Source of the DNA: Methanobrevibacter smithii ATCC 35061
GTDB taxonomy: Archaea > Methanobacteriota > Methanobacteria > Methanobacteriales > Methanobacteriaceae
NCBI RefSeq assembly: GCF_000016525.1
Contig: NC_009515.1
Coordinates: 1,700,501 to 1,764,500, forward strand
Reading direction: 5' to 3'
DNA length: 64,000 nt
Positions within the stretch are counted from its first letter, which is position 1; each line of letters opens with the position of its first letter. Of this stretch, positions 5,574-14,302 are shown piece after piece. The position numbers and the translations under genes are program-made. The notes under the pieces are model-generated. The model saw only the letters and a list, made by a program, of their open reading frames with translations, was not told where the DNA came from and searched no databases.

Positions 5574-6167
5574 ATGACTGAAGCATGGGAAAGACAAAAA
5601 GGAGAACCAAGTAAAAGCTATTCACTATTCAAAGAATACAGAGATTTAGGTTCCAAAAGAACATTCCCACAGATAATAAAATTGAAGAAATCGAAGCATA
5701 CTGAAGAAAAAAACATACCTTCACTAAGTCAACTAAAAACACTCTCTTCAAGATGGAATTGGGTGGAAAGATGCAGATTATATGATAATCATATGGATCA
5801 AAAAGAAAGAGAGTGGAACTATGAATTATTCAAACAAGGAAATGCTAAGTTTCAAGAATTCTTCAATGATGATTTTGAATTACTAAAAGAAATACAAAAA
5901 GAACTAAAAGAAAATAGTAATGAGAATGCTCCAACTACACGAGCAAATAGTTTTCTAAATCTAAATAAATCTGCGGAAATAATCTATAGAAATTTCAGAC
6001 TAGCTCATGGTCAACCAACAGATATTAAAGATAATAATACTCAAATACAAGGAAGTATTGAAACATCCACCAAAGAAAATGATAATGTAATCCATATGAA
6101 CGACAAAGAATTAGAAGAATTACTAACCATTAACGATGATTTAGAAAAATTCACTGATGAATTATGA
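5574..6167 (+). CDS. terminase small subunit
   Basis: A 197-aa protein starting MTEAWERQKGEPSKSYSLF, with the SLSQLKTLSSRWNWVERCRL pattern common in small terminase subunits of siphoviruses: a helix-turn-helix that recognises packaging sites, followed by a tryptophan-containing helix and a coiled-coil segment for oligomerisation. The ribosome site is GGGGGG just before the ATG. It overlaps the large subunit gene by 4 nt, the usual order. Function is inferred from motif style and position. Confidence 0.75.
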   Translation: MTEAWERQKGEPSKSYSLFKEYRDLGSKRTFPQIIKLKKSKHTEEKNIPSLSQLKTLSSRWNWVERCRLYDNHMDQKEREWNYELFKQGNAKFQEFFNDDFELLKEIQKELKENSNENAPTTRANSFLNLNKSAEIIYRNFRLAHGQPTDIKDNNTQIQGSIETSTKENDNVIHMNDKELEELLTINDDLEKFTDEL

Positions 6168-7522
6168 GAGTAGATTACAAGAAAATACACTTAGATCAAC
6201 AACAAAAAAAGTTGATTAGAAGAACAATACTTGAAAACCCATACATTCCAGTAACACCATACGACCGACAATTATATGCAATTGCAGACCGCCACACAAG
6301 AAAACTAATTGGAGGTTCCGCATATTCTGGTAAAAGTATGCTTGGAGCAGTATTAGCCTTACAACATTATGAAGTACCATACTACCGCTGCTTAATTCTA
6401 CGGTCTACTTATGATAATGTAATAGCGACTGGAGGAATAGTAGATTACCTGGACCATTGGACAGAACCATTCGATTACATAGAACACAATCAAAGTAAAA
6501 GATGTTTCATTAACCATGAAAATGATGCACGGATTTATTATTCATATATGCTTCTGGAAAAAGACAAAGAGAAATTCAAAAGTCGTGCTTATCATAAAAT
6601 CATTGTTGATGAAGCTTCAGAATTTGAAAAAGTAAACCTGCAATTCCTGAATCGTAGTCTCAGAGGAACTGATAAGTTAATGACTTTCCCATTAGCAATT
6701 TACTATATTAGTAATCCTGCTGATGCAGATGGATCAACATACTTAAATGAAAAATTTGTTAAAGGACAATACCCTTTTTTTGAAATGAATTTCTGGCATA
6801 ATCCATATATTGACAAAGAAAAATACTTAGCTAATTTACGTGAATTATCAAAAGCAGATTATCAGTATCAGATTGGTAATTGGGATTATGAAATAAGAGC
6901 TGGAGATGTATTTGATTATGATACAATTGAAGCAGCAACAATTAGCAAACAAGAGTTTAATGAATTATTAACTGAAAAGGATATTCTTCAAGAAGTAATT
7001 ACATGGGATATTGCAGCAACAGAAAAAAGTACTTCTGATTATACAGCATGTAGTTTTTCAACAGTATTACAAGGAAAAGTAGGTGTAGTGCATAATCAGA
7101 AAAGCACACAAAAAAAGCCAGGTAAGTTAGAACAATACATGACAAGGATTATGGATGAACATTCAGAGTATGATAATTGGATTGAGTATCAGCCTGCAGC
7201 TGCAGGTAAAATAGTTAAAAGATACTGGGAAAACGAATTCGAAGACTATCATCCTAATTTTATTCGTGTTCCTAAATCAAAATTAATAAGAGCAAGTAGA
7301 ACTATACGGGGGATGAATAATGGACGGATATTATTTGTTCGTGGTAAATGGTTGAAAGATTTCATGAAACAAGCTGTGAAATTCCCATCAGAGAAAATAA
7401 TAGCTGATGATGAAACAACACATGATGACCGTGTAGATAGTGTATCATTGTTACATGAAGGTTTATATCCTCAAACAAAACCTACAGTTTTAAGAAAAAG
7501 AAATCGTAGAAGGAGAAATTAA
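6164..7522 (+). CDS. terminase large subunit (packaging ATPase-nuclease)
   Basis: A 452-aa protein. GGSAYSGKS (residues 50-58) is the Walker A motif and IIVDEAS with D149-E150 is Walker B; these form the DNA-packaging motor ATPase. The C-terminal half has the RNase H-like nuclease markers: ITWDIAATE, an intermediate acidic residue and HDDRVDSVSLL near the end. Length and order match siphovirus TerL. It cuts and pumps viral DNA into the prohead through the portal encoded next. Confidence 0.93.
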   Translation: MRVDYKKIHLDQQQKKLIRRTILENPYIPVTPYDRQLYAIADRHTRKLIGGSAYSGKSMLGAVLALQHYEVPYYRCLILRSTYDNVIATGGIVDYLDHWTEPFDYIEHNQSKRCFINHENDARIYYSYMLLEKDKEKFKSRAYHKIIVDEASEFEKVNLQFLNRSLRGTDKLMTFPLAIYYISNPADADGSTYLNEKFVKGQYPFFEMNFWHNPYIDKEKYLANLRELSKADYQYQIGNWDYEIRAGDVFDYDTIEAATISKQEFNELLTEKDILQEVITWDIAATEKSTSDYTACSFSTVLQGKVGVVHNQKSTQKKPGKLEQYMTRIMDEHSEYDNWIEYQPAAAGKIVKRYWENEFEDYHPNFIRVPKSKLIRASRTIRGMNNGRILFVRGKWLKDFMKQAVKFPSEKIIADDETTHDDRVDSVSLLHEGLYPQTKPTVLRKRNRRRRN

Positions 7523-7524
7523 TA

Positions 7525-8931
7525 ATGGTTAAAATAGTTAAAAGTAACTTTTTAAGAGATTCAGTGATTAAAAGTGTTTTAAATGAATATGAGATTAAAT
7601 CTCAAGAAATGAGTAAAGATGAATTAACATATGGTACAGAAGTAATTGACCCAGCGTATGACCCGTTCCAATTAGATAAGTTGCGTGATATTAGTGGTTT
7701 GCATGATATTTGTATTACTGTTAAATGTGAAGATGCAATTTTCACAGGTAAAAAAATAATCTCTAAAGAAGGAGAAGAAATACCTGAAGGATTAGATGAT
7801 TTTTTAAATGATTTTAATTTTGATGAGGAAATAGAATCATTCCTAGAAGATTTAGAAGCTTTTGGTTTTGCAGGATTAGAACTACTTAGGGAAAAAGGGG
7901 AGTTGAAAAGTGTTAATCATGTAAGCAGTTTATACCTGAGAATGTGTCGTGATAAAAAACGTGTTGTACAAAAGATAGGGCATAAAGAAAATTATTTCAA
8001 ATTATATGATCCTGACAATATTAAGCAATTGAATCGTGAAACTGGTTTGTGGGATGATAATATTACAGATGAAAATCGTGCAAATGATTTAATCTGGTTT
8101 AATCTTAAAAGTAATGAAAGTCTTGTTTATGGTAGACCGAAATATTTGTCCGAGTTGGATGCTATTTTAACTGATAATGCTATTATTGAGTATCAGCAAG
8201 GGCATTTTAAAGCACATGGTATTCCGAATTATATTATTACTGTTACAGGTAATGTTGAGGAAAAAGAAGATTATACTTTTGATGATTTTGAAGAGGATTT
8301 GGAACATGAGTTTCGTGAAGTGTCCAATGAGCCTGGAACTGCTTTAGTTTTCACTATTCCCAGTGAAGAAAATAATGTTAGTGTTAATGTTACTAAAATT
8401 GCTGATGAGAAAAAAGAAGGCAGTTTTTTAGAACTGTCAGGTAGTGTGGCTGATCGTATTCGTCGTATTCATCGTGTACCTCGTGAACGTTTAGGTGATT
8501 CTGAGTCTACAGGTATTGCTAGTAATCGTACTGAAACTTTGCTTAAAAATTATAGTAAATCTACAGTAGCTACATTGCAAAAGAGGATGGCTAATTTGAT
8601 TAATAAGACTATTATTCAAAAGGAATTTGGAATATTTACACATAAACTTGAGTATTTGCCTGTTAATTTTGATGAGGAAGATAAAGTATTGGATCGTGGA
8701 ATTAAATTACTGCAAAATGGTGCAGTGACTTTAGGGGAGTTTGTTAATCGTTTTGGTGAATCTTTTGATTTGAAAATGAGTGAAGATGATGAGTATTATA
8801 ATTGTAGGTTTATGAATAATCAGTCTTTGGATAAGGTTTTGTATGGTGATGCTCCAATGGATGCTGAAGGTAAATTGGATAGTATGATTGATGCTTTGAA
8901 TTCTGATTTTAATAAGAATGGTTTATTATGA
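7525..8931 (+). CDS. portal protein
   Basis: A 468-aa protein following TerL by 2 nt. The N-terminal part (SGLHDICITVKCEDAIFTGKK) and the WFNLKSNESLVYGRPKYLSE region are typical of phage portal proteins, where this loop precedes the long helix of the stem. Portals form a dodecameric ring at one capsid vertex, the docking point of terminase and tail. Position between terminase and MuF gene agrees. Confidence 0.88.
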   Translation: MVKIVKSNFLRDSVIKSVLNEYEIKSQEMSKDELTYGTEVIDPAYDPFQLDKLRDISGLHDICITVKCEDAIFTGKKIISKEGEEIPEGLDDFLNDFNFDEEIESFLEDLEAFGFAGLELLREKGELKSVNHVSSLYLRMCRDKKRVVQKIGHKENYFKLYDPDNIKQLNRETGLWDDNITDENRANDLIWFNLKSNESLVYGRPKYLSELDAILTDNAIIEYQQGHFKAHGIPNYIITVTGNVEEKEDYTFDDFEEDLEHEFREVSNEPGTALVFTIPSEENNVSVNVTKIADEKKEGSFLELSGSVADRIRRIHRVPRERLGDSESTGIASNRTETLLKNYSKSTVATLQKRMANLINKTIIQKEFGIFTHKLEYLPVNFDEEDKVLDRGIKLLQNGAVTLGEFVNRFGESFDLKMSEDDEYYNCRFMNNQSLDKVLYGDAPMDAEGKLDSMIDALNSDFNKNGLL

Positions 8932-10556
8932 TTTCTAAAAAGAAACTTCAGTATCTGCTTTTAACTCAAAGATTGCATCAGCTTTATGTGGTTAAAAGAG
9001 ATATAAGTTTTAATCATTTGTTTAAACATACGAATAAAGCTGATAAAAGTATTGATTCTTATAAAGATAAATTATTAAATAATATTATTGATGGAAATAA
9101 AATTGGGAATAGTAAAAAGATTGCAGAGAACATAATTGATACTGCTTTGCAAGGTCAAGCTAATACTTTAATGAAAAAGCGTTCTAAGATTATTCAAGGT
9201 AGTGTTGATCAAACTGTTGGGGATTATTCTAAGATTTTATCTTCACGTTTTGATAGTGATGCTTATAAGTTAAAAGCTAAGATTGAAGCTGAAAGTAAGT
9301 TGTCTGATAGTGAGATTAAAAAGAAGTATGGGGAGTTGTATCGTAAGAATGCTAAGAATATTGTTCGTGATGCTTTGCATACTAATCAGTCTAGGATGAG
9401 TTTTTTACATGCTTTGGATAAGGGGTATAAGTATAAGGTTTGGATGAATGGTCGTGCTAGACAACATAGAATTTGGCATCGTGCTAACTTTATTGAGAGT
9501 GTTCCTATTGATGATTATTTTATTATTACTGGTAGTTATCGTACTGAGATGATGTATCCTGGGGATTTAGCTGGAGGTGCTGAGAATGTTGCTAATTGCA
9601 GATGTTGGTTAAGCTATACTAATAGTACTCCAAGTAATCTTAAAAGTAAAAGTTCTTTTAATATTCCTTCTAATTCTTACTTACATGGTAAGAATAAAAG
9701 TAGCAGTAATCAAAATTCTTTGAAGATAACTTCTAAGATTAAGAATAAGATAATTAGAACCATATCGAATATAGGTAACAAGATTAAAAATACAGGAAGT
9801 AAAATCACTGAAAATGTTAAAAGAAAAACAGTAATGATTAATATTTCTTCAAAACCAAAACAAAATTCAAAAAGAGATTTCAGTAAATTTAAATTAAATG
9901 AATCTATCACTAAATTTAGTAAAGCTAAAAATAAAGCAGTGAAAATTGGTAATAAAACAGTTTATGGTGTTGGTGAATCATCTAAAGATAAATTGGCATT
10001 TGAATATAAATATGGAATTAAAAAAGAAGATTTGACTTCTGAAGAGTATAAATTCATAAAAGCATATTCTGATGAAGGATATTATAGTTTGAATAATTAT
10101 TTCAGAGAAATAAAAGGGGAGCTCAACCCAGTTAAGAGGTGGCGTATTAAAAGAAAATATTCTAAATTATGGGAGCAGGATTTAGCTAATTCAAAATATT
10201 ATATCTCTTTTAATAAAGCAATTAAATCTTCAAAATCAGTATTTAAGAAAGGTAAAATATTAGAAGAAAGTCTTGTTGTAGTTAGAAGACAAAAAAGTCC
10301 AATGACTAAATTTGTAGAAGGAGATAATTATCATTCAGATTCATTTTTATCAACTTCTATTTCCGAAAATGTTAAACCTGAAGAATATGGGGAGTATATT
10401 AATTATATTGTCATTCCAAAAGGAATTAAAATTCTGTATATTGAAGGAATAACTGAAACTCCTCAGGAGTTTGAAATTTTGTTTGATAAAAATGTTGATT
10501 TAAGATTAATACGTGAAAAATCAGAGTTTATTGCTCATTGGGAAATGATATCGTAA
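8928..10556 (+). CDS. MuF head morphogenesis protein fused to ADP-ribosyltransferase domain
   Basis: A 542-aa protein overlapping the portal gene by 4 nt. Residues about 100-232 are a MuF/SPP1 gp7 minor head protein domain (RQHRIWHRANF, MYPGDLAGG, NCRCWLSY). A Lys/Ser-rich linker (about 235-310) leads to a C-terminal domain with the R-S-E signature of ADP-ribosyltransferase exotoxins: VVVRRQ (R453/R454), SFLSTSIS with S475-T476-S477, and E514-F-E516. MuF proteins enter the capsid and can be injected, so the fusion could deliver an NAD-dependent toxin. Toxicity is inferred. Normal MuF proteins lack this 230-residue extension. Confidence 0.85.
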   Translation: MISKKKLQYLLLTQRLHQLYVVKRDISFNHLFKHTNKADKSIDSYKDKLLNNIIDGNKIGNSKKIAENIIDTALQGQANTLMKKRSKIIQGSVDQTVGDYSKILSSRFDSDAYKLKAKIEAESKLSDSEIKKKYGELYRKNAKNIVRDALHTNQSRMSFLHALDKGYKYKVWMNGRARQHRIWHRANFIESVPIDDYFIITGSYRTEMMYPGDLAGGAENVANCRCWLSYTNSTPSNLKSKSSFNIPSNSYLHGKNKSSSNQNSLKITSKIKNKIIRTISNIGNKIKNTGSKITENVKRKTVMINISSKPKQNSKRDFSKFKLNESITKFSKAKNKAVKIGNKTVYGVGESSKDKLAFEYKYGIKKEDLTSEEYKFIKAYSDEGYYSLNNYFREIKGELNPVKRWRIKRKYSKLWEQDLANSKYYISFNKAIKSSKSVFKKGKILEESLVVVRRQKSPMTKFVEGDNYHSDSFLSTSISENVKPEEYGEYINYIVIPKGIKILYIEGITETPQEFEILFDKNVDLRLIREKSEFIAHWEMIS

Positions 10557-10572
10557 TTTTTATATAGGAAGT

Positions 10573-10580
10573 TTTATATA
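10573..10580 (+). promoter_or_regulatory. TATA box for the gene at 10613
   Basis: TTTATATA lies 40 nt before the start codon, so the transcript would have a leader of only a few nucleotides. This gives the small gene after the MuF-toxin fusion an expression route independent of the late operon. Confidence 0.5.
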
Positions 10581-10612
10581 TAATATACTAACAAATACTG
10601 GGGTTCATTATC

Positions 10613-10939
10613 ATGGTTGAAAAATTGATTCCTAATTATGAATTTGTTAAAAATTGGTCTGAGGATCAATTAAGAGATTTCATTACAACACCTTCAGGTT
10701 TACCTCATAGATTAATGAGTATTGTACGTGAAGTTATTCCTAATATTAATCGATTAAGATTAATTCAGTGTATTGAACATCCGGAGTTTGAATCTTTGGA
10801 TCAGAATGAACGGGCTGTAACTCATAGATTAAAATATGAAGGGAAACACAAAGAAGCTAGGGAATATCATATACAATATGCTTTAGATTTTCTTGATAAA
10901 TATCCTCAATTTAAACCTATGGTCAAAATTGTTGAATAA
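10613..10939 (+). CDS. 108-aa protein, candidate immunity partner of the MuF-ART fusion
   Basis: A helical, charged cytoplasmic protein (MVEKLIPNYEFVKNWSEDQL; later HPEFESLDQNERAVTHRLKY). No family recognised. Its interest is position: it lies between the MuF-ADP-ribosyltransferase gene and the capsid protease, where virion operons carry no conserved gene. It has its own TATA box and is followed by a terminator-promoter element that separates it from the capsid genes. That is what an immunity gene kept on in the lysogen would look like. Inference only. Confidence 0.5.
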   Translation: MVEKLIPNYEFVKNWSEDQLRDFITTPSGLPHRLMSIVREVIPNINRLRLIQCIEHPEFESLDQNERAVTHRLKYEGKHKEAREYHIQYALDFLDKYPQFKPMVKIVE

Positions 10940-10956
10940 ATTTATTTAACTTTTCG

Positions 10957-10993
10957 TTTTTTTCTATTTTTCCACTCCTATATATTGAAGGGG
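10957..10993 (+). promoter_or_regulatory. 37-bp repeated terminator-promoter element, copy 2
   Basis: Exact copy of 3987-4023: T-rich tract plus CTATATATT core (10978-10986) and a GGGG end. It separates the toxin/immunity-like pair from the capsid operon and probably provides that operon with a fresh promoter. Confidence 0.55.
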
Positions 10994-11129
10994 GATAAAA
11001 AAATATTTTTATTTTAGTAACTTAACATCATTTATCTTTTTTTAAAATCCTCCTTTCTTTTTTACTAAAAAAAACTCCAACAAAACTAATTTTTTTCCAA
11101 TATAAAAAAATGGGGAGTCAAAAAAAACT

Positions 11130-11477
11130 ATGATTGTGAAAGGTGCAGTCTGCATACCAGGAATCCCTGATGCAACAGGAGACATACTGGATGAAGAAAC
11201 AATAAGACAAGCATCATTAATATACAATCGCCTGGGATTAGGAGTTGATGTACAGCACACACTCCAACCTGTAGGAAGAATTTTAGAATCATATATTCTT
11301 GAATCACCAACCACTTTCAGGGGAAACACTTACCCCAAAGGATCCTGGTTTATTTCTGTTGATGTAACTGATGAGGAAATACAACAAGCAATCCGAGATG
11401 GGGAATACAATGGTTTCAGCATACTGGCTGCACCATATAAAAGTGTTGCTCAAATGAGTAGAGGATTAGGAGGTTAA
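11130..11477 (+). CDS. XkdF-like prohead protease
   Basis: A 115-aa protein beginning MIVKGAVCIPGIPDATGDIL, with VDVQHTLQPVG, a GSWFISVDVTDEEIQQAIRD segment and EYNGFSILA. These are the hallmarks of the XkdF family of phage serine proteases, where the His in the DxxH motif and the Ser in GFSI are the probable catalytic residues. It would trim scaffold and capsid during maturation. In many phages XkdF is one longer protein; here the C-terminal scaffold part is a separate gene 2 nt downstream. Confidence 0.78.
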   Translation: MIVKGAVCIPGIPDATGDILDEETIRQASLIYNRLGLGVDVQHTLQPVGRILESYILESPTTFRGNTYPKGSWFISVDVTDEEIQQAIRDGEYNGFSILAAPYKSVAQMSRGLGG

Positions 11478-11479
11478 AT

Positions 11480-12094
11480 ATGGCTTTGAAATTTAAAGAC
11501 ATTAAAGATTGGAAACCATCAACAATCAGTATTGTTGATCAACCATCACATCCTATGGCGGTTTTTGAAGTATATGAAGATGATGAAGAATTTGTGAAAA
11601 AATATATCACACCAGAAGAGGTGGAAGTTATGACAAAAGAAGACAATGGAAAAAATAATGTGCAGGTTTCAGAAGGTATTCTTGAAAAATTAATTAATGG
11701 TTTAGTTGCTAAATCTGAACCTCAAGAACCAACTGAACCTCCAGCACAAAATAATGAACCTGTGGAAGATGAAAATAAAATTTTAGAAGCACTAGGTAAA
11801 ATCGATAAAAGATTAGATACTATGGATGCAAGGATAACTAAACTTGAAGGTGGGGAAAAACCACCAGAACCTCCAAAAGAGGATCCTGTTCCTGGAGCTG
11901 TTAAAAAATCAGAACCTCCAAAAGATGATGATGGAGGAGAAGTTAAAGTGGATACTACTATTACTGCTGATGGTGCTGTTAATCCAGATGCTACTGTTAG
12001 TAAAAGTATTGATCCTGACCTTGCAAAAGGCAATGCTTCTGAAAAATCATTCCTTGAGAGAATGGGTAGGAATTCAAATGGAATGACCTGGTAG
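11480..12094 (+). CDS. scaffold-like protein (XkdF C-terminal part)
   Basis: A 204-aa acidic, Pro/Glu-rich protein. The N-terminus (WKPSTISIVDQPSHPMAVFE) matches the stretch that follows the protease domain in XkdF proteins. A coiled coil (about residues 92-117) and low-complexity acidic regions follow, as in phage scaffolding proteins. It lies between the protease and the major capsid gene, the usual scaffold position. Probably lost from mature heads. Confidence 0.68.
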   Translation: MALKFKDIKDWKPSTISIVDQPSHPMAVFEVYEDDEEFVKKYITPEEVEVMTKEDNGKNNVQVSEGILEKLINGLVAKSEPQEPTEPPAQNNEPVEDENKILEALGKIDKRLDTMDARITKLEGGEKPPEPPKEDPVPGAVKKSEPPKDDDGGEVKVDTTITADGAVNPDATVSKSIDPDLAKGNASEKSFLERMGRNSNGMTW

Positions 12095-12152
12095 AAAAAA
12101 AGAAGATATTATACTTAATAATTAAATTTTTTATGAGAAGGTTTGATATAAA

Positions 12153-13163
12153 ATGACAATTAAACAAGTAGAACAAGCGTTAGCTGATAAAATCATGCAT
12201 AATGAAGATTTTATCCTTAAATTTGTAGATATTGGAGAAGGAAGTGGGAAACTCGGTAAAGGAGTTCTTCAAGCGGAAAAAGCAGATAAATACATGCAAG
12301 CTGTTCAAGAAGAAACAGCATTTTTAAACAAGACTAAAGTTGTTCCAACTCACAATCATAAAAGAGAATTGGACATGATGAGTTTTGATATTGAATTGGA
12401 AGCTGGAAGAATCAGTGGTACACCACAAACTTTAAGCAATGAACAGGACCCAACATTCACTAATAGGGCTTTTGATGCAGAAGAATATCGTGCTTTAACT
12501 GGTGTTCACAGAACTGTATTATATGACAGTATTGAGCAAAAGAATTTCATGAATACTTTAACTGGTCAATTTGGTAGTGCAAATGGTAGAGCATTAGAAA
12601 GAACATTAATCTATGGGAATACTGCAAGTACTGAATCTAATGTTGCAACTTCATATAAAGTAAATGATGGTATCTTGAAAAAATTAGAAGATGATTCTGA
12701 TATAGATCAAGAAACAATAGATTTAACTGCAACAGATTCCAATCCGTTAAAAGAATTCCGTAGAATGTTGGATTTATTCCCTGATAAATATAAAAATGAT
12801 GGTGGGGTAGCTGCATTTGTACCATACAGTTTTAAAAGAGCAGTATGGAGATATGTAGCAGATAATCATGACAAGTATGCTGTTAATGATGTAGTTATTA
12901 CTAAAGATGGGGACATCATTATTGAGGAAGTACCATTAGTACCAATTCCAGCTTTCAGTACTCTTCGTAATGGTTTCACTAAAAAACCAGTAATTTTAAC
13001 TCATAAAGAAAACATTCAATGGTTGGCGGATCCTGATAATATTATTGTTGAATCTGAATTTGATTTAAAATCTAACAAGTATTATATTGCTTCTACAATG
13101 TATGCTGATATTCAGTTTGCATGGTCTGATGCATCTGCTCTTGCATACATAAAGGAAGCATAA
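12153..13163 (+). CDS. major capsid protein (HK97 fold)
   Basis: A 336-aa protein in the capsid position behind protease and scaffold. The N-terminal helix-rich arm (IKQVEQALADKIMHNEDF), the segment LERTLIYGNT and the C-terminal NKYYIASTMYADIQFAWSDA follow HK97-type capsid proteins. Its stop at 13161 is followed at once by an Ig-like domain in the -1 frame, which could be added to a fraction of copies by frameshifting near the AAAGG sequence at 13151-13155. Confidence 0.85.
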   Translation: MTIKQVEQALADKIMHNEDFILKFVDIGEGSGKLGKGVLQAEKADKYMQAVQEETAFLNKTKVVPTHNHKRELDMMSFDIELEAGRISGTPQTLSNEQDPTFTNRAFDAEEYRALTGVHRTVLYDSIEQKNFMNTLTGQFGSANGRALERTLIYGNTASTESNVATSYKVNDGILKKLEDDSDIDQETIDLTATDSNPLKEFRRMLDLFPDKYKNDGGVAAFVPYSFKRAVWRYVADNHDKYAVNDVVITKDGDIIIEEVPLVPIPAFSTLRNGFTKKPVILTHKENIQWLADPDNIIVESEFDLKSNKYYIASTMYADIQFAWSDASALAYIKEA

Positions 13164-13444
13164 ACTCCAGCACAACAACTAGTACTAAAAATATTGGTGT
13201 AAGTGTTGATGATGGAACAAATCCTGTTGAAGGAGCTATTGTAACTTTAACAAATATTACTGATGGTAAAACTTACACTTGTAACGGTACTGGTAGTGCT
13301 GGAGGCTGTACAATAAGTAATGTTCCTTATGGAGTTTATTCATATGGTGCAACATGTACTGGTTATGAAAACTTTGAAAGCACAGGTAATTATACTGTAG
13401 GTGATGATTCAACTACATTAACCATTACAATGACTAAAACATAG
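13163..13444 (+). CDS. Ig-like capsid extension in the -1 frame
   Basis: No start codon or ribosome site precedes this frame, yet it encodes 93 clean residues of Ig/CarboxypepD-regulatory type (KNIGVSVDDGTNPVEGAIVT; NVPYGVYSYGATCTGYENF; TLTITMTKT) up to TAG at 13442-13444. The frame is open back to 13130. A -1 slip of the ribosome between 13130 and 13160, most plausibly at A-AAG, would make a capsid-Ig fusion of about 430 residues. Tailed phages are known to add Ig-like domains to capsid proteins by programmed frameshift. An inactivating mutation is the alternative. Confidence 0.7.
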   Translation, partial: NSSTTTSTKNIGVSVDDGTNPVEGAIVTLTNITDGKTYTCNGTGSAGGCTISNVPYGVYSYGATCTGYENFESTGNYTVGDDSTTLTITMTKT

Positions 13445-13453
13445 GAATAATTT

Positions 13454-13819
13454 ATGTTGGATGAAAACACCTTAAAAAAAATCAAACAGTACAGTGGAGC
13501 TAATAAAAATACTGAAGAATTATTTAATTTAGAAACTACTGAATTAGATAATTATATTAATGATTATTACACTGCAATGGAATCATGGGTTAAAAAGAAA
13601 TATGATATACCAGATAAAATTCCTGATGATGTAATACAAATCATTATTGAATTAACCAGTAACATTATTAGAAGCCATGCTGTAAGACAGGACTTGGGAA
13701 TTACTGATCATGAAAATTTTGATTTTGATGAGGCAGTAAACAATATTTTCACAGAAGACATTGAAAAAAGAATGAAGCCTTACATTAAAAAATCTAAGAT
13801 TCATGTTTTCTCAATCTAA
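13454..13819 (+). CDS. head-tail connector (adaptor) protein
   Basis: A 121-aa helical protein directly after the capsid gene. The pattern (ETTELDNYINDYYTAMESWV; VIQIIIELTSNIIRSHAVRQ) resembles the HK97 gp6/SPP1 gp15 adaptor family, a ring under the portal. Assigned from order and helical pattern, not a catalytic motif. A T-rich tract follows. Confidence 0.65.
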   Translation: MLDENTLKKIKQYSGANKNTEELFNLETTELDNYINDYYTAMESWVKKKYDIPDKIPDDVIQIIIELTSNIIRSHAVRQDLGITDHENFDFDEAVNNIFTEDIEKRMKPYIKKSKIHVFSI

Positions 13820-13858
13820 ACATTTTTTTTAATTTTTTATAAGAGTTGATGATTTTTT

Positions 13859-14302
13859 ATGATACATTTTGATTTTGATTATGCGGGATGGGAAAGACTG
13901 CAAGAAAAAATATTACGGGTACCTCCAAGATTAGGTAAAAAGGTAAGTTATGGAGCAAGTAAAGATGCTAAAACTTACCTTCAAAGTAGGATAAAATACA
14001 ATCGTTACAATCTTTTAACTGCAATAACTGCAAGAAGGGAAACAGATGAAATGTATGTTATAAAAGCAAGAGGAAAACCTTCAGGTTATGAAAAATATGT
14101 TCATGATGGTCGTGGAAGTTTCTCAGCTAAAAATAAAAAAGCCCTGCATTGGGTGGATAAATCTGGTAAAGATGTTTTTGTCCCTAAACCTAAAAAAGTA
14201 GCAGCATTCAGGGGATACCATTATTATCCTCATGCAGTTAAAACTACTGAATCAAAAATTAACAAATATGTGTCTGAAACATTAAAAGAGGTGGGATTAT
14301 GA
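13859..14302 (+). CDS. HK97 gp10-like tail completion protein
   Basis: A 147-aa basic protein (GKKVSYGASKDAKTYLQSRI; GYEKYVHDGRGSFSAKNK; YYPHAVKTTESKIN) with the style of HK97 gp10/minor tail proteins found between adaptor and tube genes. It joins head to tail or starts tail assembly. Overlaps the next gene by 4 nt. Confidence 0.62.
   Translation: MIHFDFDYAGWERLQEKILRVPPRLGKKVSYGASKDAKTYLQSRIKYNRYNLLTAITARRETDEMYVIKARGKPSGYEKYVHDGRGSFSAKNKKALHWVDKSGKDVFVPKPKKVAAFRGYHYYPHAVKTTESKINKYVSETLKEVGL

Noticed and set aside
11042-11329. Minus-strand frames opposite the XkdF protease
   Set aside because: Overlap a clear phage protease gene, with low-complexity Ser/Pro translation and no ribosome site.
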